From positions 1 to 64,000 of the forward strand of contig NW_027043825.1 of assembly GCF_037102585.1 (NCBI RefSeq): a stretch of DNA of 64,000 nt. The letters run 5' to 3'. Each line of letters begins with the position of its first letter. Position 1 is the first letter of the stretch. Both the position numbers and the translations under genes were made by a program. This document shows, one piece after another, positions 29,031-41,413 of the stretch. The notes under the pieces were generated by a model that was given only the letters and a program-made list of their open reading frames with translations, did no database searches and was not told where the DNA came from. The stretch comes from Saccharomycopsis crataegensis (taxonomy: Eukaryota > Ascomycota > Saccharomycetes > Ascoideales > Saccharomycopsidaceae).

Positions 29031-31153
29031 ATGAGAACCACTAGAAATAGTAATAAAGCTACTCCAAACTACTCCACCGACCCTACTAATGATCCCCCAA
29101 TCATTGAAACTCCGGTTTCTTTGGGCTCTTCATTGGATGTTGGCGCAACATCTGAAACCCCGATCCCGATAGCAAACATAAACAAACAAGCTAAAGATCA
29201 AGATTCCGATGAAGAAATTACTGATGCAGCCGACAATACTATTAATAGTACTGTTGAAACCTTTTTAACTGCTTCAGAAGATCCTGAAGCGGACCAAAAC
29301 ATGGATTCCAACGCCATTTCTACCCCAACTACCTCTCCAGCAATTAATGTTTCTTCAGTTGATTGCGATCGCAATTCTCATGCAGCATGTGACACTGACA
29401 TTGACATGCATAATCCTGTTATTCCAACCCAAGCCGTTATTTCTACTGATTTTATTAATGAAAACTCCGAAAACCAAAAAAAAATCGAAAATTCTCAAAA
29501 CCCAAAAAAAAATTCTGTTTCTGTTCCTTCTGTTTCTGTTCCTTCTGTTTCTGTTCCTTCTGTTCCTGTTCCCTCTGTCTCATCTTCTACTGTCGCCTCT
29601 CCAACTACGGCCTCCAATCCGGTGGCTCCAGCTGTCAATGTGACAAGACCAATCCAAACCTATGCTCAAGCCACCGCTGGAGACAAGCGCACACCTCGAG
29701 CCACTACAAACACCAATGATCCATCCTTCCAAAACGTGTTGATGAAATTTGAAAGAACTTTCAAATGGGCAAGTCACATCAAAATCCTTGACTTTAAGCA
29801 CCGCGACGTATTGGAATATGCCATAAGCGAGAAACGCAAATCAGGAAAATTGTTCTCCACCTCCAATCCTGCTATTATTAAATCCAAAGAAAAACGCGAG
29901 GAACTCGTCAAGATCATGGAAATTGAAGATTTCTTCCAAAACTACACCAGTTTTAATATGACAAACGAATTCAACAGATTAAGAAACTCTAGAATCAGCT
30001 TGGAGAACTACTTGGAATTTATCATGAGCCAACAGCATCTTAAGGATATCTTAATCTACTTTAAGATCCCAAAAGATATCTTTACAGAGTTTCCTCTTGA
30101 AAAACACTTGGAATCCATCAAAAACGGACTCACTAAGTTATCCAAAGAACTTGATACTATTACACAGTCATCCAACGAACCAGATAAGGATTTGATCATA
30201 ATCAGGGAAAACTTAAAAGGGGCCCTCAACCACTTGGTTATTTTTAATAAGAAGATCTGCCTTAACTCAAACTTCATCCCAAACCCTCAGGATACAGGCT
30301 CTGATATCTTCAAGAAGGACAGAAATCTTTTAATTGAATATCTTAACATCCACCTTAAAGTTACAGTTGGAAATTATACCTACACGCCAGGGTCTTTGTT
30401 AAACACAATGAATAAGGAATCCCATTTAATTGAGATTGAAATGAATTCCGAGTTTACTGAATTTAATCGGGGAAAACTTCTTGACCATGTCTTAAATGAA
30501 TCCGGAATTGATCCATCATCCTTCTTTCCAATCAACACCGTTCACTTTACGGAAGAAGCTAGCAAAGCTGCCAGTATTGCCACTTATGGTTATATTGAAA
30601 TTGACTCAGGAAAATCCCTTCCATTCTTCAATGACAAAAATTTCCGCTCCAGAGTCATCACGAAATGCGTCCACTGCACTGCATGTGGTGTTGAGTTGGC
30701 AATCCAAAGTTATGTGGTTAGTCATTGTTCATGAAACCTTCTAGAACTTATGGAACCTTCTAGAGCTTATGGAACCTTCTAGAACCCATTGAGATTAATA
30801 TAAATATGGGCCATGCCCCCCATAGTCTGAGTTTGTCCTTTATATAATTTAGATAGTTAACAAGTAAAACAAGTATAACAAGGGAATAAATATTATTGAA
30901 TATTATTGTTATCAATGTCTTTTGTAACGAGAGTTACAAAACTACAACATGTGGTTCCCGTGAACACACTCGTTTTGACTGCAAGACTTCATCTTGTGCC
31001 ATTTGCAAGAAATTATCCCATAGGGCAAAAGATTGTTATTTCAAAAAGCAACAAAGAGCACCAATTGTGAATCCGGAAGATCCAGAAAAACACTCTCCGA
31101 AACAAAATTCTGGAAAAGCAGTCAAACCAAACCACAATTTAAACTATGGTTTT
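29031..31153 (+). CDS. LINE-b ORF1 (RNA-binding protein), split by a solo LTR
   Basis: Starts MRTTRNSNKATPNYSTDPTN, matching the start of the frame at 63829 (NYSTDPTNDPP). An acidic Ser/Thr-rich N-terminus is followed by a repeat coding for VPSVS units (29515-29580), a conserved middle domain (about residues 230-540) that I cannot name, and two CCHC knuckles. These are CTACGSREHTRFDC, interrupted at its fourth residue by the LTR at 30689-30949, and CAICKKLSHRAKDC. This matches ORF1 of L1/Zorro-type LINEs, which coats the RNA. The 3' end is cut by copia A3 at 31154, so ORF2 is missing. Confidence 0.82.
30689..30949 (+). repeat. Solo LTR-B (261 bp)
   Basis: A complete LTR-B in sense orientation, flanked by the 5-bp duplication TGTGG (30684-30688 and 30950-30954). 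It is therefore a genuine solo LTR left after LTR-LTR recombination. It carries three heat-shock-element units and sits in LINE-b ORF1. Confidence 0.95.
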
Positions 31154-31796
31154 TGTTGAAGTTTTGTAACCCTAGTTACAGTAGTCATTACCAATAACAA
31201 ATACTATCAAACTATCCTTGTTATTATTCTTATTCTTCTTAACTAACTAACTATTTAAATAACAAAATATAAACTCAAACTATGGGGAGAGGCCCCATAT
31301 TTATAATAAGACCAATATATATGATTTGTAATCATACATCCATCTAGAACATTCTAGATGATTAATCATATGCACAATGACTAATTATTAGGCTGAGTCA
31401 TAATCACATGCAGATTATATATTGCTCAGCCATGGTAAATAAACCGTCTTATCCGAGACTCGAACCCGGGATCTATTCAACACATTGATACCCGTGTTAA
31501 CCGTTGAGCCATCTGTACAAAACCCAATATATGACTTTGGATTGTCAACTCAACACCCTCTCTCAATTCAAAGTCACCATACCACAAAGCTTTCTTAGCT
31601 CTATGAATTGAGGAGCAGCAAGACCTTTAGTGAACATGTCAGCAACCATGATTCCAGTATTAAGGTATTGCAAATCAATTGTCCCAGATCCAATGTGATC
31701 CCTGATGAAATGAGTCCTGATATCAATATGTTTGGTACGGTGATGGAAAGCTGGATGTTTGGCCATTTCAATACACCCCTGGTTATCATCATAAAT

Positions 31797-34700
31797 TGTT
31801 GTAGTTTTGTAACTCTAGTTACAAAAGACATTGATAACAATAATATTCAATAATATTTATTCCCTTGTTATACTTGTTTTACTTGTTAACTATCTAAATT
31901 ATATAAAGGACAAACTCAGACTATGGGGGCATGGCCCATATTTATATTAATCTCAATGGGCTCTAGAAGGTTCCATAAGCTCTAGAAGGTTCCATGGAAT
32001 TCTAGAAGGTTCCATGAGTTCTAGAATGTTCCATGGAATTCTAGAAGGTTCCATGAGTTCTAGAATGTTCCATGGAATTCTAGAAGGTTCCATGAACAAT
32101 GACTAACCACATAACTTTGGATTGCCAACTCAACACCCTCTCTCAATTCAAAGTCTCCATACCACAGAGCCTTCTCAACTCCAAGAATTGAGGGGCAGCA
32201 AGACCTTTCGTAAACATATCAGCAATCATAACACCAGTGCTCAAGTACTCCAAATTGATAGAGCCAGATCCAATGTGGTCCCTGATAAAGTGAGTCCTGA
32301 TGTCAATGTGTTTGGTGCGATGATGGAAAGCTGGATGCTTTGCCATCTCAATACACCCTTGGTTATCATCAAACATCCTCACTGGACCAGTATTGATCCC
32401 AAATTCCTTGAACACTTGCATTAGCCATAATGCTTCCTTGACTCCTTCACTTAGTGACATGTATTCAACCTCTGCCGTAGAAAGAGCAACAGTAGCTTGC
32501 TTCTTAGATCTCCATGTGATTGCACCATTGGCATATTTGAACACAAACCCAGTAGTAGACTTTCTGTCTGACTTATCTCCAGCCCAGTCAGCATCACAGT
32601 ATCCAAGAAGCTCACCGTTATCATTATTGCCAGCCTCATATCTTATTCCCAAATCTTTGGTTCCTTTCAAGTATCTTAAAACTCTCTTTGCTGCCTTATA
32701 ATGCACCTCCTTTGGTTCCTTGAGGTATCTGGATAGAACACCGACGATATAGCTGATATCGCTTCTAACAGTATTAGCAGCAAACAATAATTTTCCAACC
32801 AAAGATCTGTAAGCTGTGGCATCACAATCCTCAGCACTGTTGTCCACCAAGGTGAGCTCCTGACCAGCAATAGTAGGCGTCTTATCTGGGTTGCAATTCT
32901 CCATTCCAAATTCCTTTAACATAGAGCCAATATAGTCTTTCAAGCTCATGTTAATACCTCCATTATCTTGCGAGATATTGATACCCAAAAATTTCCTGAC
33001 TATTCCCAAGTCCTTCATCTTGAAGACATTCATCAATTCACTTTTCACTTTCCTGATGGCAAAATCTGAGGTACCAGTTATCAATAAATCATCAACGTAA
33101 AGCGCAACCATCACAAAAGACTTTTCGGATTTCCTTGAATATAGACAATATTCAGCACCGTTTCTGACAAAACCAAGCGACGACAAAACACTGTGGATTC
33201 TTTCATTCCACACCAAGGGAGCCTGTTTCAAACCATACAAGCTTTTCTTCAATCTCAAGACACTGGTTTCCCTTCCTTTAACCACATACCCTTCTGGTTG
33301 AGTCATGTATAATTCTTCCTGAAGAGATCCGTTGAGGAATGCAGTTTTCACATCCATCTGATGAACTGCCATTCCATTCTTAGCTGCAATACTCAACATC
33401 AACCTGATAGATTCATAACGCACCACAGGTGAGAATGTCTCATTGTAGTCAATACCTTTCACCTGTGTGAATCCTCGAGCAACAAGTCTTCCCTTGAAGA
33501 CTCCGTTATCTTTCTTTGCAAAGACCCAACGACATGTAATTGGCTTTCTTCCTTTCGGCAACTCGACCAATTCATAAGTGGAATTCTCCTTGTGAGCCGC
33601 AATTTCTTCGTCACAAGCGCGCTTCCATTCTGCACTTTCGTTGCTCTTCATGGCTTCCTTATAATTTCCAGGAACATCACTTCCACCAGCCAAAGCAGCA
33701 GCTTCACCAGCCATAAAACAAGAGGCAACATAATTCACAGGTTTGTACTCTAACAACTTGCCTTCGGCATCATCATTCAGTTCTGATTCCTCATCACAAT
33801 CACTTGGCTGTTCAACATGTGGCTCAATTTCCGAAACCACCAAGTTGTCATTGCTACTACCATTAGGAACAAAAGAAGTAAGCTCTTTTGAGCTACTGTC
33901 GTTTCTGTATTTCTTCCTTTGTGGTTTCTCAATAGCAATTTCCCTCTCTGAATCTGAACTGAATGTATCAGATTCTTGTTCAACTTCTGCCAAGATCCCA
34001 AATGGATTTCTTTTAATCAAACCTGTACTTTTCTTGGGTCTAGAACCCGATGATCTTTTCCTTTTTGTAGCAGTAACCAACTTGAACTCTTCTGAAACCA
34101 TCCTTGATGGGATTAACTCTCCAGTGGCATCCTCATCATCGTCTATGATTCTCATTTCCACGTCTTTGCTTGAGGAAACAGTGGACTCTCTTTCTGAATC
34201 ATCCAAATCGGAAACCATTCGTTCATCATCAACCGAGATCTCACTTGCAACATCCTCTAAGTCTGGATCACTTATAACAGGGCCTGGTGCAACGCCACCA
34301 GCAAAACCCATACCACCAGAGCTGCTTACCTTAGCAATCTCGGTATCCACATCAGTGACTCGCTTCACATCCTGATAGTAATATCTTGACTCATCAAATC
34401 TGACCTGAGTCGCCACAATAATCTTGTTGGCAGCAGGATCAAAAATTCTGTACGCACAGTGATCTCTATCATACCCGAGCATCACTCCAACCTTGGCGGT
34501 AGCATCAAATTTTCCATTTCTCAAACTGTTTGGTATAACCACATATGCAAGGGAACCAAAGCAGCGAAGATGGTCAAGGCCCGGCTTGTATCCATACCAA
34601 CGACCATATGGTGTGTGGAAATTAATAACGCGGGATGGCGTCCTGTTAATCAAATAAACAGCCGTGCGGACACCTTCAGACCAAAACTGAACCGGCATAG

Positions 34701-36847
34701 AAGCCCCAATAATTAAAGACCTAGTTTTGTCTTGAATTGTCCGATGCATTCTTTCAGCAACACCATTTTGATAACTATGGTGTGGCACAGTCAACTCATG
34801 GGCAATACCTTTGCTTCTCATGAAATCATGCAACTTTCCTGTAACAAATTCACCACCATTATCAGTGCGGATAGTTCCCACGGTAAACTCTTTTCCCCGA
34901 GACTTGAACATTGTTTCGGTGTATGTAATAAACTCAATAATCCTGTCAGCACACTCTGACTTGTTTTTCAAACACTTGACCTCCACAAACTTGGAATACC
35001 CGTCGACAATAGTGAGAAAATATTTGCTCGAATCAATAGACCCATAATTGATTGGGCCACACACGTCCATATGCAACAATTGTAAAGGCTGTTGTGGTTT
35101 AGCACCCTTCCCGCTCTTTGGTCTTCTGGTAACCCCTTTACTTGTCAAGCAGCTTTCACATAACTGCACAGAATCTTCACTGTAAAGTTTACCTTTCACC
35201 AAATGAAACATCAGATTGAACTTGTTCATAATATTCATACTGGGATGGCCTAATCTCTGGTGCCACAACCCGCTCTTATCAACACTGTTAAATGCCACAC
35301 CATCGACACTGGTGTGCAAAGCATAAAGATCACTCATAACTGGATCTTTAACAGCAACCACTTTCTTTTCAGGGTACATTTTCACCTTGTTTCCTTCAAA
35401 TAATAATCTTGCACCATTCAGAGTAGCCTTGGAAACAGAAATCAAATTGGCCTTTGACCCTGGAACATAATAAGCATCCTTGATTTCGATACTGGTGTTA
35501 TCACGTAACTTAAACACCGCAGACCCGATACCTTGAACCTCGAGAGAACTACCATCAATACCTGAGATCTCACCAGAAAAAGGACCAATGGTTTTAAACA
35601 TCTTTCTGTCATTCAAAATATGTTGCGAGGCACCAGAGTCAAAGTACACTCTGGAGGCCCTACCATGCATTCCCATAAATGCATACCAAGATGGTGATGG
35701 ATTCTTCAGATCACCACCCATTCTCTCCTTTCTAGGAGCCTTGCAATCCTTCTTGAAATGACCGGGTTTTCCACAATTGAAGCACTTGTACTGTTTCTTA
35801 AAAGCAAACACAGGTTCCAAACCCTCAACACTGGTGGAACCAACCGATTTATCTCCAATGATTTCTCTTGTCAAATCTTGGACAAGCCCAATATCAACAT
35901 TTCCAATAGTCCTGCCATTTCTAGACTCATACGCAGTCATGACTTCCCTGGAAAGATTTGCATTAAACCCGGCTTTCTGACCCAAGCTCAAAAACAACGC
36001 ACACAACACAGTGTTTCCGTCTAATTTGCCAACAGTATTCTTGAAGTGATTGAAGGCATCAATGAAATTCTCAACGTTTCCGTTGCTAGATTTCAACCAC
36101 TTAGCGTCAATTAAATCTGAGATAATACCAACAGCATTTGTAACAGTCAATGTACCATGAGCATCCTTGAGAAACATAAACAAGTTTCTACCAGTACCAT
36201 CAAATTCGGAAGCCTTAGTCAAAGCAGCGCCTGAGATGCTGTTGAAAATGGCTGTTGAAATAATCTCATCCATAGTAGCAATCAATTGGGCAACTTCATT
36301 AGCAGTTTCCAGCCCGTCGGTTCCGGTTTCCCCATTGATCAAGTAAGCATGTAAACCAAGACCTTTCATCTTCATCTTAACACTGATCAAAGTAAACCAA
36401 TCATAAAAGTTCCCGGAACCCTTCAACTTCTCATCAGCAGCGAACGAAGTGAGAGCATTTGAACTCATTACCTGTTGTAGTTTTGTAACTCTAGTTACAA
36501 AAGACATTGATAACAATAATATTCAATAATATTTATTCCCTTGTTATACTTGTTTTACTTGTTAACTATCTAAATTATATAAAGGACAAACTCAGACTAT
36601 GGGGGCATGGCCCATATTTATATTAATCTCAATGGGTTCTAGAAGGTTCCATAAGCTCTAGAATGTTCCATGGAATTCTAGAAGGTTCCATGAGTTCTAG
36701 AATGTTCCATGGAATTCTAGAAGGTTCCATGAGTTCTAGAATTCCATGGAATTCTAGAAGGTTCCATAAGTTCTAGAAGGTTCCATGAGTTCTAGAAGGT
36801 TCCATGAACAATGACTAACCACATAACTTTGGATTGCCAACTCAACA
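31797..36847 (-). mobile_element. Ty5-like copia B2, looks whole
   Basis: LTRs are 31797-32135 (339 bp, seven 19-bp units) and 36473-36847 (375 bp, nine units). The target duplication is TAAAT at 31792-31796 and 36848-36852. It is inserted in A3 in the same orientation. The interior is nearly identical to B1 and B3. The unequal array lengths in an otherwise near-identical LTR pair show how fast the arrays change. Confidence 0.95.
32143..36516 (-). CDS. B2 Gag-Pol polyprotein, open frame
   Basis: 1457 residues, the same layout as B1: LTR-encoded N-terminus, CCHC knuckle (CFNCGKPGHFKKDC), protease DSGAS, integrase D-D-E, RT with YVDD, RNase H. Only a handful of residues differ from B1, which points to a recent burst. 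Acts in virus-like particles in the cytoplasm, by analogy with Ty1 and Ty5. Confidence 0.95.
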   Translation of the reverse strand: MLSMSFVTRVTKLQQVMSSNALTSFAADEKLKGSGNFYDWFTLISVKMKMKGLGLHAYLINGETGTDGLETANEVAQLIATMDEIISTAIFNSISGAALTKASEFDGTGRNLFMFLKDAHGTLTVTNAVGIISDLIDAKWLKSSNGNVENFIDAFNHFKNTVGKLDGNTVLCALFLSLGQKAGFNANLSREVMTAYESRNGRTIGNVDIGLVQDLTREIIGDKSVGSTSVEGLEPVFAFKKQYKCFNCGKPGHFKKDCKAPRKERMGGDLKNPSPSWYAFMGMHGRASRVYFDSGASQHILNDRKMFKTIGPFSGEISGIDGSSLEVQGIGSAVFKLRDNTSIEIKDAYYVPGSKANLISVSKATLNGARLLFEGNKVKMYPEKKVVAVKDPVMSDLYALHTSVDGVAFNSVDKSGLWHQRLGHPSMNIMNKFNLMFHLVKGKLYSEDSVQLCESCLTSKGVTRRPKSGKGAKPQQPLQLLHMDVCGPINYGSIDSSKYFLTIVDGYSKFVEVKCLKNKSECADRIIEFITYTETMFKSRGKEFTVGTIRTDNGGEFVTGKLHDFMRSKGIAHELTVPHHSYQNGVAERMHRTIQDKTRSLIIGASMPVQFWSEGVRTAVYLINRTPSRVINFHTPYGRWYGYKPGLDHLRCFGSLAYVVIPNSLRNGKFDATAKVGVMLGYDRDHCAYRIFDPAANKIIVATQVRFDESRYYYQDVKRVTDVDTEIAKVSSSGGMGFAGGVAPGPVISDPDLEDVASEISVDDERMVSDLDDSERESTVSSSKDVEMRIIDDDEDATGELIPSRMVSEEFKLVTATKRKRSSGSRPKKSTGLIKRNPFGILAEVEQESDTFSSDSEREIAIEKPQRKKYRNDSSSKELTSFVPNGSSNDNLVVSEIEPHVEQPSDCDEESELNDDAEGKLLEYKPVNYVASCFMAGEAAALAGGSDVPGNYKEAMKSNESAEWKRACDEEIAAHKENSTYELVELPKGRKPITCRWVFAKKDNGVFKGRLVARGFTQVKGIDYNETFSPVVRYESIRLMLSIAAKNGMAVHQMDVKTAFLNGSLQEELYMTQPEGYVVKGRETSVLRLKKSLYGLKQAPLVWNERIHSVLSSLGFVRNGAEYCLYSRKSEKSFVMVALYVDDLLITGTSDFAIRKVKSELMNVFKMKDLGIVRKFLGINISQDNGGINMSLKDYIGSMLKEFGMENCNPDKTPTIAGQELTLVDNSAEDCDATAYRSLVGKLLFAANTVRSDISYIVGVLSRYLKEPKEVHYKAAKRVLRYLKGTKDLGIRYEAGNNDNGELLGYCDADWAGDKSDRKSTTGFVFKYANGAITWRSKKQATVALSTAEVEYMSLSEGVKEALWLMQVFKEFGINTGPVRMFDDNQGCIEMAKHPAFHHRTKHIDIRTHFIRDHIGSGSINLEYLSTGVMIADMFTKGLAAPQFLELRRLCGMETLN

Positions 36848-39800
36848 TAAATCTTCACTGCACCAGTGTTAAGGCCAAACTGTTCAAAGACCTGTTTCAA
36901 CCACAATGCCTCTTTCACACCTTCGCTGAGAGACATATATTCTGCTTCAGCTGTAGAAAGAGCAACCGTTGCTTGTTTCTTAGATCTCCATGTGATTGCA
37001 CCATTGGCATATTTGAACACAAACCCAGTAGTAGACTTTCTGTCTGACTTATCTCCAGCCCAGTCAGCATCACAATATCCAACTAGTTCACCATCTCCTT
37101 TATCTACAGCCTCATATCTTATACCTAATTCTTTCGTACCTTTCAAATATCTCAACACTCTTTTAGCTGCCTTGTAATGGACCTCCTTTGGCTCCTTGAG
37201 ATATCTTGATAAAACACCGACGATATAACTAATATCGCTCCTAACAGTATTGGCAGCAAACAACAATTTTCCAACTAAGGATCTATAGTCTGTAGCATCA
37301 CATGTTTCAGCATTGGCATCCACCAACGTAAGTTCTTGGCCAGAAATTGTAGGCGTCTTATCGTGGTTGCAATTCTCCATTCCAAATTCCTTCAACATGG
37401 AACCAATGTAGTCCTTCAAACTCATGTTGATACCACCATCATCTTGAGAAATATTCATGCCTAAAAATTTCTTGACAACTCCCAAGTCTTTCATCTTGAA
37501 AACATTCATCAATTCAGATTTGACTTTTCCAATAGCAAAATCTGAGGTACCAGCTATCAATAAGTCGTCAACATAGAGAGCAACCATCACAAATGATTTT
37601 TCCGATTTCCTTGAGTACAAACAATACTCAGCACCGTTTCTAACAAAACCAAGAGACGACAATACACTGTGGATTCTCTCATTCCACACCAAGGGAGCTT
37701 GCTTCAATCCATATAAGCTTTTCTTCAATCTCAAAACCATTGTTTCTTTTCCCTTAACCACATACCCTTCCGGCTGTGTCATGTATAATTCTTCTTGAAG
37801 AAACCCATTGAGAAAAGCAGTCTTAACATCCATCTGATGAACTGCCATTCCATTCTTGGCAGCGATACTCAACATCAACCTGATAGATTCATAACGCACC
37901 ACAGGTGAGAATGTCTCATTGTAGTCAATACCCTTCACCTGTGTGAATCCTCGAGCAACAAGTCTTCCCTTGAAGACTCCGTCATCTTTCTTTGCAAAGA
38001 CCCAACGACATGTAATTGGCTTTCTTCCTTTCGGCAACTTGACCAATTCATAAGTGGAGTTCTCCTTGTGAGCAGCTATTTCTTCGTCACAAGCGCGCTT
38101 CCATTCCACTCTTTCATCGCTCTTCATAGCTTCCTTGTGGTTTCCAGGAACATCAGTTCCTCCAGATATAGCGTCAGCTTCACCAGCCATGAAGCATGTA
38201 GCAACGTAATTCACAGGTTTGTATTCTAACAACTTGCTTTTGGTATCATCATTCAGTTCTGATTCTTCATCACAATCACTTGGCTCTTCAATATGAGGCT
38301 CAATTTTCGAAACCACCAAGTCATCATTGCTACTGCCATTTGGAACAAACGAAGTCAACTCTTCTGAATTTCTTGTATTCCTGAACTTCTTTCTTTGTGG
38401 TTTCTCAGTAACACTTTCCCTCTCTGAATCTGAGCTGAATGTGTCAGGCTGTTCTTCTATTTCAGCCAAAATACCAAATGGGTTTCTCTTAATTATACCC
38501 CTGGTTTCCTTGACTCTAGAACCTGATGATCTTTTTCTTTTCGTAGCAGTAACCAACTGAAAAGCATCATCATAAACTTTTGAGGGAATCAATTCTCCGT
38601 CCCCATACTCCTTGGTTTCAACCATAGTCATTTCAACATCCTTGGTAGACCCATCTCTTTCAGCTGGAGCTTCTTCACCAAACTCACTCATATCCGATAC
38701 CATACTTTCATCATCAACTGAGATCCGAGACGCGGTTTCATCTTCATGGTATCCTGAACTATTCACCCTGCTGATATCAACATGAACCAATTTCTCATCC
38801 GTAATAATTGGAGCAGCAGATATTCCACCAACACGACCGCCGCCACCACCGCCTCCGCCAGAAACTCTATTCTCTTCTCCTGGTATAGCAGTGGAAGACA
38901 CTTTCACATCTTGATAATAATACCTTGACTCATCGAAGTTGACTTGGGTAGCAGTTATAATTCTGTTGGCTTCAGGATCAAACATCCTGTAGGCACACCG
39001 GTTTCTATCATAACCAAGCATGATGCACATTTTCGAAGTAGCACCAAATTTTCCATACCTCAACTTCTGAGGGACAACAACATATCCAAGGCAACCAAAA
39101 ACTCTAAGATGATCCAATCCTGGATTGTAACCAAACCACCGACAATATGGTGTCCGAAAACCAATTATTCTCGAAGGTGTTCTATTGATCAAGTAAGCAG
39201 CAGTACGAACGCCTTCGGACCAGAATTGGGCAGGCATCGAAGCCCCAATAAGCAACGATCTCGTTTTATCCTGGAGCGTTCTGTTCATCCGCTCCGCAGT
39301 ACCATTCTGATAACTATGGTGTGGGACGGTCAACTCGTGGGCAATCCCTTTGCCTCTTAAATACTCATGAAGCTCAATAGTTACAAACTCACCACCATTA
39401 TCGGTTCTTATGGTGCCAACTTTGAACTCTTTTCCTTGTGATTTGAACATCGTTTCAGCATAGTTGATGAAATCAATAATCTGAGAGGTACATTCTGACT
39501 TATGGGTAACGCATCTAACCTCTACCCACCTAGAATAACCATCAACTATGGTGAGAAAATACTTTGCCGAATCAACAGAGCCATAACTAAATGGACCACA
39601 AACGTCCATATGCAATAATTGTAAAGGTCTCTTTGGCTTGGAACCTTGACCATTCCTTGGCTTTCTCACAACGCCTTTAGTGGACAAGCAACAGTCACAA
39701 ATAATGGTGCTGTTAGTTCCACTAATTTTCCCTTTTACCAACTTGAAAATATTATTAAACTTCTGCATGATGTTTGCACTAGGGTGGCCTAGCCGCTCAT

Positions 39801-41413
39801 GCCAGAGGCTACCCTTGTCGGTACTCTTAAACGCAACACCATTAGTTTCAGTAGATAATCTGTAAAGCCCATTCATCAGAGGATCCTTGGTACCAATAAC
39901 CTTCATTTCCGGATACATTTTCACTTTGTTTCCTTCAAACAATAATTTCGCACCATTCAGAGTAGCCTTGGAAACTGAAATCAAGTTGGCTTTTGAGTCT
40001 GGAACATAATAAGCATCTTTGATTTCAATATTGGTATTATCACGTAATTTGAACTCCGCAGACCCAATACCTGCAACAGCAACACCACCGCCATCAATCC
40101 CGGAGATCTCTCCTCCAAACGGTCTGATCGTCTTGAACAAGCTCTTATTGTTTAAGATATGTTGCGAGGCACCTGAATCAAAATACACCCTGGAGTTGTT
40201 ACCATGCATTCCCATAAATGCATACCACGATGGTGACGGATTCCTACCATCGCCAATTAATTTCTCTCTCTTAGGAGCCTTGCAATCTCTTCTGAAATGT
40301 CCAGGCTTCCCACAATTGAAGCACTTGTATTGCTTCTTGGTGGCGAAAACCGGTTCCGGACTCTCAATACTAGTAGACGCAATACTTTTATCTCCAATGA
40401 TCTCTCTTGTTAAATCCTGAACAAGACCGAGGTCAACATTACCAATAGTTCTGCCATTTCTGGACTCGTAGGCTGTCATGACTTCTCTAGAGAGGCTATT
40501 ACCGAAACCAGCCTTCTGGCCCAAACCCAAGAACAATGCACAAAGCACAGTGCTTCCGTCCAATTTACCAACAGTGTTCTTGAAATGATTAAAAGCATCA
40601 ATAAAGTGTTCCACTTTTCCTTCTTTAGTTTTCAACCATTTGTTGTCCATTAAATCACAAATAATACCCACAGCATTGGTAACAGTCAAAGTACCATAGG
40701 CCTCCTTGAGAAACATAAACAAGTTTCTGCCGGTACCATCGAATTCCGAGGCCTTAGTCAAAGCAGCGCCAGTGATACTGTTAAAGACAACCGTAGAGAT
40801 AATTTCATCCATAGTAGCAACCAATTGAGCAACTTCGTTTGAGTCTTCCAGACCGTCAGTTCCGGTCTCTCCATTGATCAAATAAGCATATAACCCAAGA
40901 CCTTTCATCTTCATCTTGACACTGATCAATGTGAACCAATCATAGAAGTTTGATGAACCTTTCAACTTTTCATCAGCAGCAAACGAAGTAAGAGCATTTG
41001 AACTCATAACCTGTTGAAGTTTTGTAACCCTAGTTACAGTAGTCATTACCAATAACAAATACTATCAAACTATCCTTGTTATTATTTTTATTCTTCTTAA
41101 CTAACTAACTATTTAAATAACAAAATATAAACTCAAACTATGGGGAGAGGCCCCATATTTATAATAAGACCAATATATATGATTTGTAATCATACATCCA
41201 TCTAGAACATTCTAGATGATTAATCATATGCACAATGACTAATTATTAGGCTGAGTCATAATCACATGCAGATTATATATTGCTCAGCCATGGTAAATAA
41301 ACCGTCTTATCCGAGACTCGAACCCGGGATCTATTCAACACATTGATACCCGTGTTAACCGTTGAGCCATCTGTACAAAACCCAATATATGACTTTGGAT
41401 TGTCAACTCAACA

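Larger units (their letters stand above)
31154..41413 (-). mobile_element. Ty5-like copia A3, split by B2
   Basis: LTRs are 31154-31555 and 41012-41413 (402 bp each). The interior shows Gag, protease, integrase, RT and RNase H of family A, with element B2 inserted at TAAAT in the RNase H region. Apart from B2, the part I read is open. The flanks do not match (GTTTT and TCAAT). TCAAT on the right is the inverse of ATTGA beside the A4 3' LTR. The 5' LTR shares a private base with that A4 LTR rather than with its own 3' LTR, so A3 is a product of exchange with A4. Confidence 0.92.
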
